Origin: Lepiota brunneoincarnata
Taxonomy: Eukaryota > Basidiomycota > Agaricomycetes > Agaricales > Agaricaceae
Direction of reading: 5' to 3'
DNA length: 64,000 nucleotides
Assembly (NCBI GenBank): GCA_023014365.1
Contig: JAEBUN010000016.1
Location: 124,001 to 188,000, forward strand
Translations under genes and position numbers: made by a program
In this document: piece after piece, positions 1 to 11,661 of the stretch
Layout: each line of letters opens with the position of its first letter
Position numbering within the stretch: position 1 is the first letter of the stretch
Notes under the pieces: generated by a model
Told to the model about the DNA's origin: nothing
The model's input: the letters and a program-made list of their open reading frames with translations, nothing else
The model's database searches: none

Positions 1-687
1 TTCTTCCACCGTGGCACAGGATCCCCCTGCTCCGGATTATCTATGAACATGACTGCTGTTTCAGCAAGAGCGAAAACGCCCAGCGTGGCCGTCGCCAAGA
101 CCAAGAACTGGCTTCTTGTCGGCCATTGTTGAATTATTGGCGCAAAGAACGCTGGACAATTCTCTCCAACTTCTCCCGCAAGAATTAGCTCAACGTCTGC
201 GCATGCCTGGTCGGAGCCAAGAGATACCCCTTCTTTCCAATAACGCCCTTCGACGGACTTGCGTAAGAGACAGTTCGCAAGCGAGGCTCCGGGCGGCTTG
301 TGATTGCCCGGAAGAGGGGAGTGGTGAGGGTACTGGGCGATGAAGCCAGCAGTCAAAGCGACTATCTCGCTCATCCTCTCGACCATCTATGAAGATTGAA
401 AAGTGCTGGGGTCCTCGATATATTTTCAGTGTGCGAAGAGCCACTGATCTGACATGGCCTTCTGTAGCAGCTTAGGATCCCTTGCAAGCTCCTTGACAAT
501 GCAATCGTGGCAAAAGGGATGGCTGGCGGCCAGTTGATAAGCACTGGTGTTGAGGACGGGTTGACAATTGTCTGTGGCGATCCACTGATTCATAGAGCCA
601 CAGGAGCTCCTTTTTGCTGATATGGTAACACGGAAGAAGCAAATACGCGTTTTTCCGAATCATAGACACACCGATGACAACAGCACC
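1..687 (-). other. No supported gene; possible decayed coding remnant
   Basis: No intact gene was recognised. On the minus strand, patches in different frames look protein-like: a stretch near 470-600 reading AYQLAASHPFCHDCIVKEL and a hydrophobic run near 20-110 reading FLVLATATLGVFALAETAV. Stops and frame changes separate them. This may be the decayed 3' part of a gene running in from beyond the window edge, but no family was identified. Confidence 0.25.
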
Positions 688-2183
688 ATGCCTGACGCCG
701 ATACGAAACTCAGGGACGGAAAGGAAGAGGACAAGAAAGAAGGGGACAAGACTCCCCCGCCGCCCCCATGCGACGGTGCTGAGGAACGCGATTGAAGAAT
801 CCCAAAGGCAAGTATCCCATTAATGATCTGGCCCGCATATGAGATCATGGAGTGAATGATTGTGGTTTCGTGGATAATACGTCCAAGAGGGCTCTCCTTA
901 CATGGCTTCTTGGAGCCTCGCATTCTGGGACATTCGTAGGTGTTGGCTCTGCGGCGAAGTAACCAACGCAAGGCCTGTACCTGGGGTGGGGGTGTGTCTC
1001 CGCCTCTTAACTTGAAGTCATCTATGTATTACTCAATTCGTCCGAGAACGATGGCAAGGCACTGCAGCTTGCAAAAGAGACGGGGGATAAAATCCTTCAA
1101 CTAAACCGAAGTATGGACCTTATTGTATGTGCTAGATCGAGTATACGAACTCGGTGGAGGCTGACTGATGCTCGACTGTACGTGCCCTTTATCTTTCATC
1201 CCACCCATGCATTCCAACGACACGAAACGCTAGATTACTCCTCTCTGCGCAGTGCACTGCCTCTCTCAGACATGACGATGAATCCCAAGCTGCACTCATC
1301 AACTGCCTGCTTCACACTACATCCACTTGTGGTTTGTTCGACCAAGCGGACAAATTCACCTTCAAAACCACATCCCATACCAGCGCGAGCAACCCTCAAT
1401 ACGCTCGATACCACTATTACCTCCACCGTATCAAGGTGGCGCAATTCAACTGTACTGAGGCGCACAGGGATCTGCAACAAGCCATCCGACGTTCGCCTCG
1501 ACCAAGGACCGCTGTCGGCTTTTATCAAGCTGCACACAAGTTCTTCATCGTCGTCGAACTATTGATGGGTGATGTTCCAGACCGAAGTCTGTTCATGCAC
1601 CTGGTCTCAGAGAAGGCTTTAGTCGCTTATTTTGACATCGTCAAGGGTGTGCATTGAAAAGCATCCACTTCATCAACAACTAACCCCTAACTATCCGAAT
1701 TCATTCCCTCTCTCAATTCCAAGCCCCTCGATCAAAACACACAGCTCAGTTCTCAGCAAACAAAACATACATCCCAATTCTTCGCCTCCGACAAAACGTC
1801 ATCGAGACAGGGATCCGCAGGCTTTCGTTCTCATATTCCGCGCATCTCCCTCCGTGATGTCTGTCACAAACTTCACCTCGACTCCGGAGAAGATGCAGAA
1901 TGCACCGCTAGAAAGGCTATCCGCGGCGGAGTTATCGAAGGTCGAATCGTCCACGAGAACGGTAGGATGGGGTATGCAAGATAAAAGGGTGGTTGTGGAC
2001 CAGAGGTCATCGATTCGATGCGTTTGGAAGGAAGATTACCTTTTGTCTGGGGTGCGATACCCGCTCAACGCCCATAAAAAAGAGTTGGTTGCTGCAGAGG
2101 GGGCTCGGGAAAGGGAGAAGGAGTTTGCAAAGGGGATTCAGGAGGGAGAATTGGACGATGAGGACCTTGAAGGGGACTTTTGA
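688..2183 (+). pseudogene. RPN3: RPN3 (26S proteasome lid subunit) pseudogene
   Basis: Rpn3/PSMD3 is a PCI-domain subunit of the 19S proteasome lid. The relic starts at an ATG at 688 (a K/E/P-rich N-terminus) and keeps its order. Around 1330-1650 it reads FDQADKF, YYLHRIK, EAHRDLQQAIR, then VVELLMGDVPDRSLF, all typical of Rpn3. At 1870-1980 another frame gives the PCI segment [10 protein letters not shown]...[10 protein letters not shown]. At 2020-2060 a third frame gives AFGRKITFCLG, and the C-terminus YPLNAHKKEL...EDLEGDF ends at 2183. At least four frame changes are needed, and residues between the FCLG and YPLNAHKKEL motifs are missing. Introns cannot explain this, so it is a pseudogene unless assembly indels are responsible. 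Rpn3 is essential, so a working copy should exist elsewhere. Confidence 0.85.
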
Positions 2184-2560
2184 TCACGAAACGTGTTCTA
2201 TTATAGTCGTGTAATAGACCTACGCCCGCCACCGGATAAATAGTACTAGGAGTGTGATGAAACCACAAAAAATATGCACACCGAGCATCGGAGAAAAATT
2301 CGGATACGGGGAATCGAACCCCGGGCTATCGCGTGAGAGGCGATAATGTTAGCCACTACACCATATCCGAATACAACGATTTTGAACCTAAAATTATGAG
2401 TACTCATTACCCACCAACTCGATGATATGTCCAAGGTCACACGCAAGAACAATTATTATACGCTATGGAATTCCCGAGATGATGTTCCCTACAAGAAACA
2501 GTACAAAAGCGAGGTTTACCGAACCCCCAGAGGTAAGGGTCACTGGATCAGAAGTTTATT
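2175..2560 (-). repeat. Segmental duplication A (tRNA-Glu block), original copy
   Basis: This block holds tRNA-Glu and flanks and matches 10990-11413 in inverted orientation. Shared landmarks outside the tRNA include TTATTTGGCAAGCCC, GATCCAGTGACCCTTACC, and the far-flank sequence CACGACTATAATAGAACA (partly diverged). The block includes the last codons of RPN3 (GDF-stop), so this is the parental arrangement and the other copy was derived from it. Confidence 0.75.
2299..2370 (-). tRNA. tRNA-Glu (CTC)
   Basis: A complete cloverleaf reads on the minus strand. The 7-bp acceptor stem (TCGGATA / TATCCGA) is followed by discriminator A. The internal A box is TGGTGTAGTGG, the anticodon arm centres on CTC (glutamate), and the T arm has B box GGTTCGATTCC. 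No intron is seen. A T-rich stretch lies downstream. The gene lies about 115 bp beyond the stop of the RPN3 relic, in opposite orientation. Confidence 0.93.
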
Positions 2561-2598
2561 TATTTGGGCTTGCCAAATAATTTCCTGGTCAAAGCATA

Positions 2599-2904
2599 AG
2601 GTAGGCTTCAAGCGCAAACGTGGTCATCACATGACCTGTGACGATTCGTGACACCACCAAACAATCCTCATTAAGCCATCGCGTCGTAGTCACATTGAAA
2701 TGATTAATCCGGAATCTACTCCCTAGTAAAGTGTTTTACTCTTAATCAAGCTCCAAGGGAATCTTTGAAAGACAATTTCTACCATCCCTCGGAGCCCGAT
2801 TGGTTTAACTATGCCTTAGAATGTGGAGATTGCGAATTTATGTTTTCTTTCAAATTGTCACACTTGTGTCACGTGATGACCCCGTTTGCGCTTGAAGTCT
2901 ACCT
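2599..2904. mobile_element. 306-bp MITE with ~40-bp TIRs and TA target duplication
   Basis: The left end AGGTAGGCTTCAAGCGCAAA... and the reverse complement of the right end AGGTAGACTTCAAGCGCAAA... match at nearly every position for about 40 bp. TA flanks both sides (2597-2598 and 2905-2906). There is no coding capacity. TA duplication with long TIRs fits a non-autonomous Tc1/mariner-type element. Confidence 0.75.
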
Positions 2905-3071
2905 TAGCTATGGGTGGTCGAGCTAATGAGGTCATGTGACCATGCCGTGATCGCGTCCGAGATATCCTGATTTAGCGAGTGTTGATATTCCCAACCTTCC
3001 AACCTTTTTCTGTTCATGTGAGTCTTGTTTTGCAGATTTTGGGCAGACTATTGACAACAATTTAGAGATCC

Positions 3072-6000
3072 ATGGCGCAAAATACGCAATACCCGTATTA
3101 TACTCAACCACAGAATATCTATCAGCAGCTGGGAAAACCACAACCCCAGCCGCACCTCCAGCCCGCATACCAGCAGCAGCAACTTGTCCACGTCCCACAG
3201 CAACCACCGTACCAATACATGTATCAGCACTCTCAGCATCAACCTCAACAACAACCACAGACACAGACATTGCAACGGGCCCCATCCAGCTCATGGATTT
3301 CAACCACTGCCTCAGTCTTCTTTCCCGGCCGCATCTGGCTACCCACCCCAGCAATCGATAACGCAACCGCAGGGGTATCCGTATACACAAACACCAGTAC
3401 CTCCAACCGCTCAAGTGCCAGCACCCGCACAACAAGCACCCGCAATGTATCAGCGGCCTCCGTCCCAAAACTCACACATTCCGACTTCATCAGTTCGCCG
3501 GAAGGCCCATACCCAGCGTGCTGTCTAGGCAACTAGCCCCCAACAAACCTCCGGTCAGTATCTCTGGACAACTTGTCCCTGCATCCCAAACCTCGAGAGG
3601 TCCTAGTCCTGCGGTTTCACCTGGGCCCCCAATATCCCCGTCAGCTGTCTTTGCACAGCAGACACAACAGGCTCCTTCATTGGCTCTAGTCCCCGCGAAC
3701 AAAGCATTATCTGCCGCGCCGTCGCAAAGACAAATCATCCCGTCACTACAGACTCAACTGCAACCACAGCCACCAGCCCAAACGCAACCTCAGGCCCCGC
3801 CCCAGTCTCAAGTTCGGTTGTTTCCCCAGACCCAGCCACAGCCCCCATCCGTGCCGGAGAAACCCCCGTCTCAACGTCGACCGCTTCCTGCTCCAGGTGC
3901 TTCTCGGTCTTTCCCATCCGTCAACACAAATGCCCTCCTTACCAATGCACCCGCAAACCCAAGCATGGGTCAGACTCCCACATCATCTCAACCTCCCTCA
4001 CCCGCGAAGAGTGGGACGTCCTCACCTACAAAGACCAACCCGTCTTCGCCCACAAAGACTAGCCGACCACTTGCCCACACCTGGAGTCAGCCTAGCAAGA
4101 GAGGGGTTTGCAGGAGTTGGCACCGCTGGTAGCAGTACTCGCGTTACAGGGTTACCCATCCCATCGACCGTGTCCTCTTTAATGGCAGGGGCTACGCCAG
4201 CTTCGCTCGGCATACTGCCAGATAGGGGGATCGGCGCAGAAAATGAGAACAACTCCGGTCCGTTAAAGAGATCTGGGAGTCCCATTAAGACGGGCTTGCC
4301 AAATCCACCTTCGTTGATCTCGACCAGTACAAATGGGGCAACCGGCTCCACCACTACTACGACCTCTGGCTTGAGTCGAACAACAAGCAAAAGACGCGCG
4401 AGCCCCCCACGATTTCAGCCAACTACTTCATCTACTCCTCCCAGTCCTGTCAAGGAACTCTCACCAGAAAATAGTTTGAGTAAAGGTGTCTCAGCGACCT
4501 TGTTGACAGCTGTATCTACGTCTGTCGAATCCGCCGCCTACATCTTCGTGTCGCTCGCAAGTCCAACAATCCTCCCCTGCGTCTTCAGTAACATCCTCTA
4601 AATCACAGTCACAGCCGTCCTCGACAGTTTCAACGCAACCCCAACCCGCGCCGGGCCAAACAGGCAATAATTCACAGACGCAGGCCCCGAATTCCTCACC
4701 CAAGAAATTTATGCCAGTATGGAAAAGAACGATACCAGAGTATCCCCAGCCTGCTTTTGGGTATGCAGCTGGAATGGTTCAGGATCCATTTATACCCTCC
4801 GTTAAGCCAAGATCGAATGCGGGCCCACAGAAACAGGTATGTGTCCTGGCCCATCATGCGGGGGAAACGAATACTCAGGGCTTGGCATGGTTTTACACAG
4901 GCTGGTATGAAGGCGCAAACGGAAGTTGAAAGGCAGAGGGCGTTAGTAGAGAGGCAGCATGTGGAGAGGCAGTTGAATGTGGCAATGGCTCAAGTACATG
5001 CTCAGAATCGGACACAACCAAAACCTGGGATGGTAAGCGTCTCGTGAACGTTATTTTTTTGTCTACATAAATAATGGTAATTAATAGCCGATGTCCAATA
5101 CCTCTTCCTCTGCACATGCGCTGTATTCGCGTTCCGGGAAACCGCTCCAGGCACACGGGCACCACGTTCGCTCGGGCGCATATGCATATGACGATGACGG
5201 CCGGGAAGAGGAAGAGACTGAAGAGACTGAAGAAACGGAGGAGACGGAGGAAGAGCAAAACAACGCTCGTCGGCGCCATCATGCGAAGAAGGCGTTCGAG
5301 GCCAGTTCCGGGAAGAAGAAGCCTATGAAGGAGAAGGGAAGGGAAAAGGAGAGTAGAGTAGAGAGGAGAGTATTGAGGAAGCCAAAACCTGGGTCAAGGT
5401 CCGCATCCGCATCGCCCAAGAAGCGGAAGGGCCGGAAGGACATATCGTCCACCTCAGACGACGAGACGGAAACAACGGAGACGGCGGAGGAAGAAACTGA
5501 AGAGGATATTCGACATAGTCGACATGTGAAGTCTTCTTCAACATCATCTTCAAGGTTCAAAGCGAAGGTCGAGAAAGAGAAAGAGCTGATGAGGCGCAGA
5601 AGGACATCCCAGCCTGGTGATTATGAAGAATACGATGATGAGAATACACCGAGGAAGCGGGACCAGTTGATGAAGAGGAGAGACTCACCTCCACGACAAT
5701 CTTACAACCAACGGGCTTCTAGCTCTAGCTTCATGAGAAGAAGCTCACCCTCACCTCCACCTGCACCTTTGGGCTATGGCAGATATGCCCCTGCGTCTCC
5801 ACCTCCTAATGATCGGATATCGCGAAGGGCTTCACCACCACCCAGGACCAGTCTTCTTAAAGATGCACAAAGAAGAACAGTCAAATTACGCGGGGACGAA
5901 GATGATGACGTGGGTGATAGAGGACGTGGAGATAATGTTGACAGGCGGGAAAGGGACGGGCGATACCGCTCCAAGGGTAGAGATAGGGACGGGGCTGACG

Positions 6001-8432
6001 ACTTCGCGGACGAAAGATTTCCGAACGACAGGAGATACGCAAGGAGCCAACCACCATACTCTCGCGAACGTGTAGATGATGACTATGATGAATACGATAG
6101 AACACGTCAGGAGGAGAGAGACACGCGTTATGGCCTCACCCGGATCAATGCCAGGGGTAACGGTCTCCCTCAGCCCCCTACAATAGCCAAGAGACGAGAT
6201 GTTGATAAAGGAGAGAACTGGCCCAAGAGCAGGCAGGACGGGGAAGATTCGAGTGACAGGATTTTTGGATATGCGCGTAATTCCGCGTTCTCCGGAGCCT
6301 ATCGCAGTCGGCCTGCCTCCCCTGCGCGAACTTTCCCTCAGCAGCCGGGCAGAAGCAATTCGCACCCACGATTACAGTCTCCGTACCGTAGTCGTTCGCC
6401 ATCCCCTGTCACTGCCCCTGAACATGCAGTCGTAACCAAGTTCTCGGCGATCAACATCAGGGACCGGGAAGGGGATAGTAGTGGACGGGGAAGTGGAGGA
6501 TGGCCTGCAAATATTCCGAGATTGCCCCGAACACCTGAAGAAGTGCCCTCTGGCGGAAGTGGTGGCTACTTTGATGCTGGGCGACACAATGTGGCCCGTA
6601 ATGTACATGCGGAAGCTGCAGGATCTGGTTCGCGTGCGTCTGCAGATTTCTCCAGGACGGGTGGGCGATCTAATGACTATGATGCTGGGCATACCACCAA
6701 TGCTCGGCCTTTGCGAAGAGACGCACATAATCCTCAACATTACAGCAATCTTAACATGAACCTCGATGATCCCCCTCCAAGATCTCTATCCCCTGCTCTC
6801 TCGCAAGGGTCCAGCACATATGAAGAGCGCAGTGGACCTCCCCAACGTCAATCTCAGCCATCCCTCTATCGTCCGCCTCAAAGTGAAACCTATCCGTCAA
6901 CACTCGCTAATAATACTTCACAACCTGCGCAAGGTCGCAAAACCTTTTATAGCACCACGCCACCTAGCCAACTTCCTGAGTCCCCGCAGCAGATCAAACA
7001 ACGCCCGCAGAATCAGATCTATGATCATCCTCCATCGCGCCCTCCTTCTATACACCCTCTTGACCGCGCGAACATGAATACGACGAACATTAATAATGGG
7101 ACTCCGAAGGTGCAGACCATAAATATAGAGAGCCCTGCTCCTGTGGGTGGAAGGGATAAGAGAGCGGACTTGGACAGGATGATGAGCGACCCAGAAGACG
7201 AGGAGTATAATGGACCCAGGATCAGTGTCAGCGCCGGGTTCGACACTGGAGGTAGAAGGAGGGATCTCGGGTCACCTCAAGCACCACCACTTATTCAGGT
7301 TGATGAGCCGCTGGTCCAGGCTACATCGCTGAGAGGACCGACTATCCAAGTCGATTCACCACGGGGGCCCACGGTACAGGTGGACTCACCCAGAGGTCCA
7401 ATGTTCCAAATCGAATCGCTCAGAGGTCCAACCGCTCAAGCGGACTCCCCCCGAGGGCCGGTGGTCAATGTTGAATCACCGAGGGGACCAACTATCAACA
7501 TTGAACCATCGCCAAACAACGGTACGCCTAAAGTTCAAGTTTACGATGTTCCGGGTATAAGTGTCGCTGGACCCGAATACGAGAGCCATGATGGCCATAA
7601 GAATTCACAGCCCCAGCCCCAGCGTCGACATGGCGGGCCTAGATCCGGCGTGCGTAGGGGTTTGATCTGTGGTGGTTGTGACGGGCCGATTATTGGGCGG
7701 GTCGTTAGTGCTATGGGTGACCGTTGGCATCCTCAGTGCTTTAGGTGTATGGTGTGTAATGAGCTGTTGGAGCACGTGAGCTCGTTTGAGCACGAAGGCA
7801 GGCCGTATTGCCATCTGGACTACCATGAGGTATATTAATTACGTTCGATCATAGCAATTTCTGCCACTGACAGAACTGTGCTGTTTAGAACTTTGCGCCA
7901 CGGTGCTTCTCTTGCAAGACTGCCATTATCGAAGAACGCTTTATCAGCCTTGACGACCCTGCACTCGGGAAAAGGACATACCACGAGCAACACTTCTTTT
8001 GCGCTGAATGCGGTGATCCGTTCCTTGCCCCGTCGATGGCCAATTCTACGCGTATGGGGGAACTGAGCGTGAAAGGTGATGGTGAATTCGAGTCGGATGA
8101 TGTCGGATTCACGGTGTACAAGGGTCACCCCTACTGTGAAGCTTGTCACGTGCGACTCAGGCTACCGAAATGCAAGAGGTGCAAGAAGAGCATTCGAGAT
8201 CACGAGCAGGCCGTGGAGGCGTTGGGCGGGAAATGGTGCTGGGGTTGTTTTGTTTGTGCGGTGAGTTTCCCCTTTGTTTTGCTATAATTTCCCTGACCTG
8301 GCTTTCCCTTACGACAAATACTCTTCCTAACAGAGCTGTGAAGAGCCATTTGAGAACCCGTCGTTCTTCCAGAGAGGGGATAAGCCGTATTGCGAGAGGT
8401 GCTTTGATATTATGCTTCGGAACGAGGTTTAA
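3072..8432 (+). CDS. PXL1: Paxillin-like LIM-domain protein (PXL1), N-terminal half frame-broken
   Basis: Fungal Pxl1 is an actin/Rho-GTPase-linked LIM protein acting at sites of polarised growth and septation. Exons are 3072-4836, 4901-5032, 5088-7829, 7889-8260 and 8334-8432, with good GT-AG introns. The 5088-7829 exon is one long open frame: an acidic ETEE run, basic and Ser/Arg-rich disordered sequence, six ~10-residue repeats of the type RGPTIQVDSP near 7330-7510, then LIM1 (CGGCDGPIIG...WHPQCFRC..C). The last two exons give LIM2 (CFSCKTAII...HFFCAECGDPF) and LIM3 (CKRCKKSI...WCWGCFVC..C...YCERCF). The Gln/Pro-rich first exon changes frame near 3290, 3525, 4078 and between about 4470 and 4560 with no plausible introns. 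Either the N-terminus is decaying or the assembly has indels in low-complexity sequence. The ATG at 3072 opens the first segment. Confidence 0.8.
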
Positions 8433-8535
8433 GAGCATTCCAACAGCCAATTAATTAATTGGTGTGTAGCTACAAGTTACGCCACCGGCATACATAAGCA
8501 TTATTTATCAATTTATTTATTTAATATCAAGGAAT

Positions 8536-8826
8536 CCAAGTTGGAAACCGTCGAACGGTGAAGTACCATCACAACCATTAAGTCTCAATGGAGATGAAAG
8601 CCTAGGAAGAGAACGACAATAATACTGTATACACGTGTATTGTCGGTAGGCTACAAAAGTGACTACACTATTATACAGACACACAAAACACAAAAGCCAC
8701 CACTTTGTAGGTCCGTCTCTGCTCGTCTCGGCCGATTGAACACCAAATCAGCACCAAATGAGCCAAAAATGAAAGAATGAACAGATCCTTCTGTTCCCTA
8801 TCTTTCGTACTATGGCGTTTGTTCAC
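8536..8826 (-). pseudogene. RLI1: Duplicated 3' fragment of RLI1 (last coding codons + 3' UTR)
   Basis: On the minus strand this matches 11413-11790, the 3' end of RLI1. It encodes the same NK-H-S-KDREQK stretch followed by the last-intron sequence and the 3' UTR. It lacks the ~75-bp piece that holds RLI1's terminal exon: the sequence jumps directly between two GAAC tetramers that flank that piece in the parent. It lies in the 3' flank of PXL1 and cannot encode anything alone. Confidence 0.85.
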
Positions 8827-8912
8827 TCAGTGCCTTCTAATCATTTTTATATACTTAGTGCCCCATCTCTTACTGGTTATCAGGAAGAACATTAAACACA
8901 GAATCATATTGG

Positions 8913-10899
8913 TCAATCATGATGTAGCTGCAGTTTCTCTAGCATAAACAAATCATGCTCCTTGTTCATAACAACATCTGGTTCCACATCATCCGGCCAG
9001 CCAAGCGTGACATCGCAGTTCAGGCTTGCAGGATAGCGTGCTTCACCCACCTTGCCACACCAATCAAAGTCAATAAGTCACCAGAGTCTCACCCTTGACC
9101 AACATGTTTGGTAGCCGAAGGTCCCCAAATACGAGATCTTGTGAATGTAGCAACTTGACAGCCTTGCGAACATTTTCAAACTGATCGTTCGTGAGGGAGC
9201 CCACCGGTACCTTTCCATCAAAGAAGTCCATCACGACCATGTGTCGTCCACCGTACAGGGGTGCTTCAGCTTCCTCCATGCTGGCTATAGTGCTAGATGT
9301 GGTGCCAGTTTGTATTGAGCGAGAAGGCGGTGAGCCTCCACATGGTATGTCGACACAAACTTCACAACTACCAAGTGGCCAGAATCCAGCATTGCTTTAT
9401 AAACCAGTTTGTGAGGGTGTTCTGGCACAAGGCGTGACAGATAAGTGAACTCCTCGGAATGATAGTTCTGGATAAATGGATAAGGACCAGTCTTCAAAAC
9501 CGGATTTGAGAGATGATACTGCTCGAGATCATTATAGTATGTTTTAAGGGTGGAGATGGCAGATCTTATGGTGAAAAAGAGTCTTGCCGCGAATACTAGT
9601 CGGTCCGCGTTGAACGTATCACCACCAAGCCACACATAGTCCGTCAGAGGTTGTATGACTGCCTTTTCAGTGTATATGCCACCGAGCACACAGAGCCATG
9701 GACCCGCAATTGCTAGAAGGATAGTAGGGCAATAGCACCTATCTCTAATGGTAGCCACTGGTAGATGTACAGATTAACGAACCATAAACGGCGAATGCAT
9801 ACTTATACTACTTACCAGCATCTGCTGCCCAGTATTTGCGATAAGCGAGGCCTACCCGGTTATATGGATCCGCACTGCCGGTTCCGATTTCGTTCTTGAC
9901 CTCGCGTATTGCAATATATGCTATGGCACCGCCACAATGCTAGTGTATCACCTCATCACTTTTCATACCTGGTCCCTCCGTGGGTGTGAATACGTGCCCA
10001 AGAAGTATAGGCAGTTGCTCATCGATTTTGGCGATACGAGCTTCCTTCGTAACATAAATGTCAGCAAAGGCTGCAAAAAGGGCTTTGATCGACGAATACA
10101 TCTTCTGGTCTGCGTATATGTGATTTGAACTTCTCGTGTTGGCGTGAAAGGAATCAAAGACAGGGTGAAATAGGCCAATGGGGGGATGAGAGTTGACGTG
10201 CGGGCGACCATTGAGAACTGGGTGCTTATCTTGTTGACCCTTGAATGCTGGAATTGCTGCAGCTGAAGAAGGTGCAAGAGCTGAGAGAGCTTGCTGAACA
10301 TCGTTTTCTCGAGCCAAGCCCCGTTATTGTTAACTCATGATTTCACATATATGGGGTTTCAACCTCACCTTCATCGAACTTCTGACGTTTCAAGGCACTG
10401 CCTTCCGCTTCGACCCCTCGCTTCTCGACTCTGGGGGTGTCGGCAACTATTGCGCAAACGCCATGGTCAATACGTTGATGTCGACGCATCTCAAAGGTCA
10501 AAACGTACGCGGTACCTGCACGATAAGATGAAAGTGTTTCAAATCGGGGGCCTCCCCCCAGTGGAGTGATACCATCTCGCCACCAGTAATGAGCAGAAGG
10601 TTGCCGTTCCCTTCATACGCCTCATCCGAGTTTGGGTCGGGGAACACAATTGATTCGAGCCAGCTCTTGAAAGCGGTTCTCTCGACTCTTGTGCGTCTCG
10701 CGGTGGGCTGTGGTGTCAATATCTTCCACAAAATGAGCCGAGTCGGGGCGAGATGCTCTGCATGGGGTAACCGGGACTTGATGGCGACCCGAACGTCGCT
10801 GACAAGGGCACCAGATGATGTGTCGATGCCAAACAACCCACAAAGATCTTTTTTTTCGTAGTCAATAGCAAGACAGATAAGCTTTATTGGAGTATCCAT
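8913..10899 (-). pseudogene. Crinkler-type N-terminus + kinase-like protein, broken
   Basis: Exon 1 (10899-10509) encodes MDTPIKLICLAIDYEKK...LILWKI, the ubiquitin-like header of Crinkler (CRN) family proteins. Introns are 10447-10508, 10308-10368 and 9758-9815. Further exons give a conserved EVKNEIGTGSADPYN segment, YRKYWA, AIAGPWLCVLGG, and then a kinase-like core: HSQDLVFGDLRLPNML (catalytic-loop D), LIDFDW (DFD replacing DFG), GEARYP and EHDLFMLEKL before the stop at 8913-8915. Lesions are an in-frame TAG near 9940 (CAG to TAG would restore the conserved run), two single-base insertions near 9280-9300, and a frame change near 9072. In fungi such proteins are proposed to be secreted or self/non-self effectors; no signal peptide is seen here. 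Confidence 0.75.
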
Positions 10900-10989
10900 G
10901 GATGCGTTGATCGCTCAAAGCTGATGATGGGTGTCGTTGAGCGAACGGGAGAGATAAGTGCCTGCCCAGAGTGACAGAGTCAACTGTCC

Positions 10990-11413
10990 GCGCTTTGGCA
11001 CTCACGTGCCAGGGAGATTATTTGGCAAGCCCTAATATTAATAAAAGAAACTAGTGATCCAGTGACCCTTACCCTTGCACTGTTTCCCGTTCCACAGCGC
11101 ACAATTCGATTTTTTTATACGATCCTGGGCATCAATCATCAAGTTCGGTGGGGGGGGGGGGGACGAGTGCTCATACCTTGAGATTCAAAATTGTCGCAAT
11201 TGGATATGGTGTAGTGGCTAACACAATCGCCTCTCACGCGATTAGGCCAGGCTCGATTCCCTGTAACCGAACTTTTCTCTGGAGCGCGGCGTACACTTTT
11301 TTCTTCGTTCTCGTCATACTCCCGGCACCGTCCATCCGATGACGAACGGAAATGAAATAGGAGGTGTATTGCACAACTATAATAACGGGACATGTTCTCG
11401 TGATCAAAAATCT
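10990..11413 (+). repeat. Segmental duplication A', inverted copy of the tRNA-Glu block
   Basis: This is an inverted, diverged copy of 2175-2560. It ends with the reverse complement of the last RPN3 codons (GATTTTTGA near 11400-11410) and directly abuts the 3' flank of RLI1. It contains a run of 14 G near 11150. Confidence 0.75.
11200..11271 (+). pseudogene. tRNA-Glu (CTC) pseudogene
   Basis: This is the copy of the tRNA at 2299-2370. The anticodon arm with CTC is intact. The acceptor stem has an A-A mismatch and a T-G pair, the T stem is unpaired at one position (CAGGC/CCTG), and the B box changes GGTTCGATTCC to GGCTCGATTCC. It is probably poorly transcribed or not processed. Confidence 0.75.
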
Positions 11414-11661
11414 CCCAGTTCGAAAACTGTCGAACGGTGAAGTACCATCACAACCTTCAAATCCTAATGAGGATGAAAGCCAGGGAAGAGAAAGACAATG
11501 ATACAAATGTATTGTCGGTAGGCTACAAATCATACGCCTTGATTCACAAAGTGACTACATTATTACACACAGAGACACCAAAAGCCACCACTCTGTAGGC
11601 CCGTTCTCTGCTCGTCTCGGCCGATTGAACGAAAGGGACAGGCATGTCTGCCGAATTGTTT

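Noticed and set aside
11148..11162. G-quadruplex or regulatory role for the poly-G run
   Set aside because: It is a single homopolymer in a pseudogene flank; slippage or sequencing error is enough to explain it.
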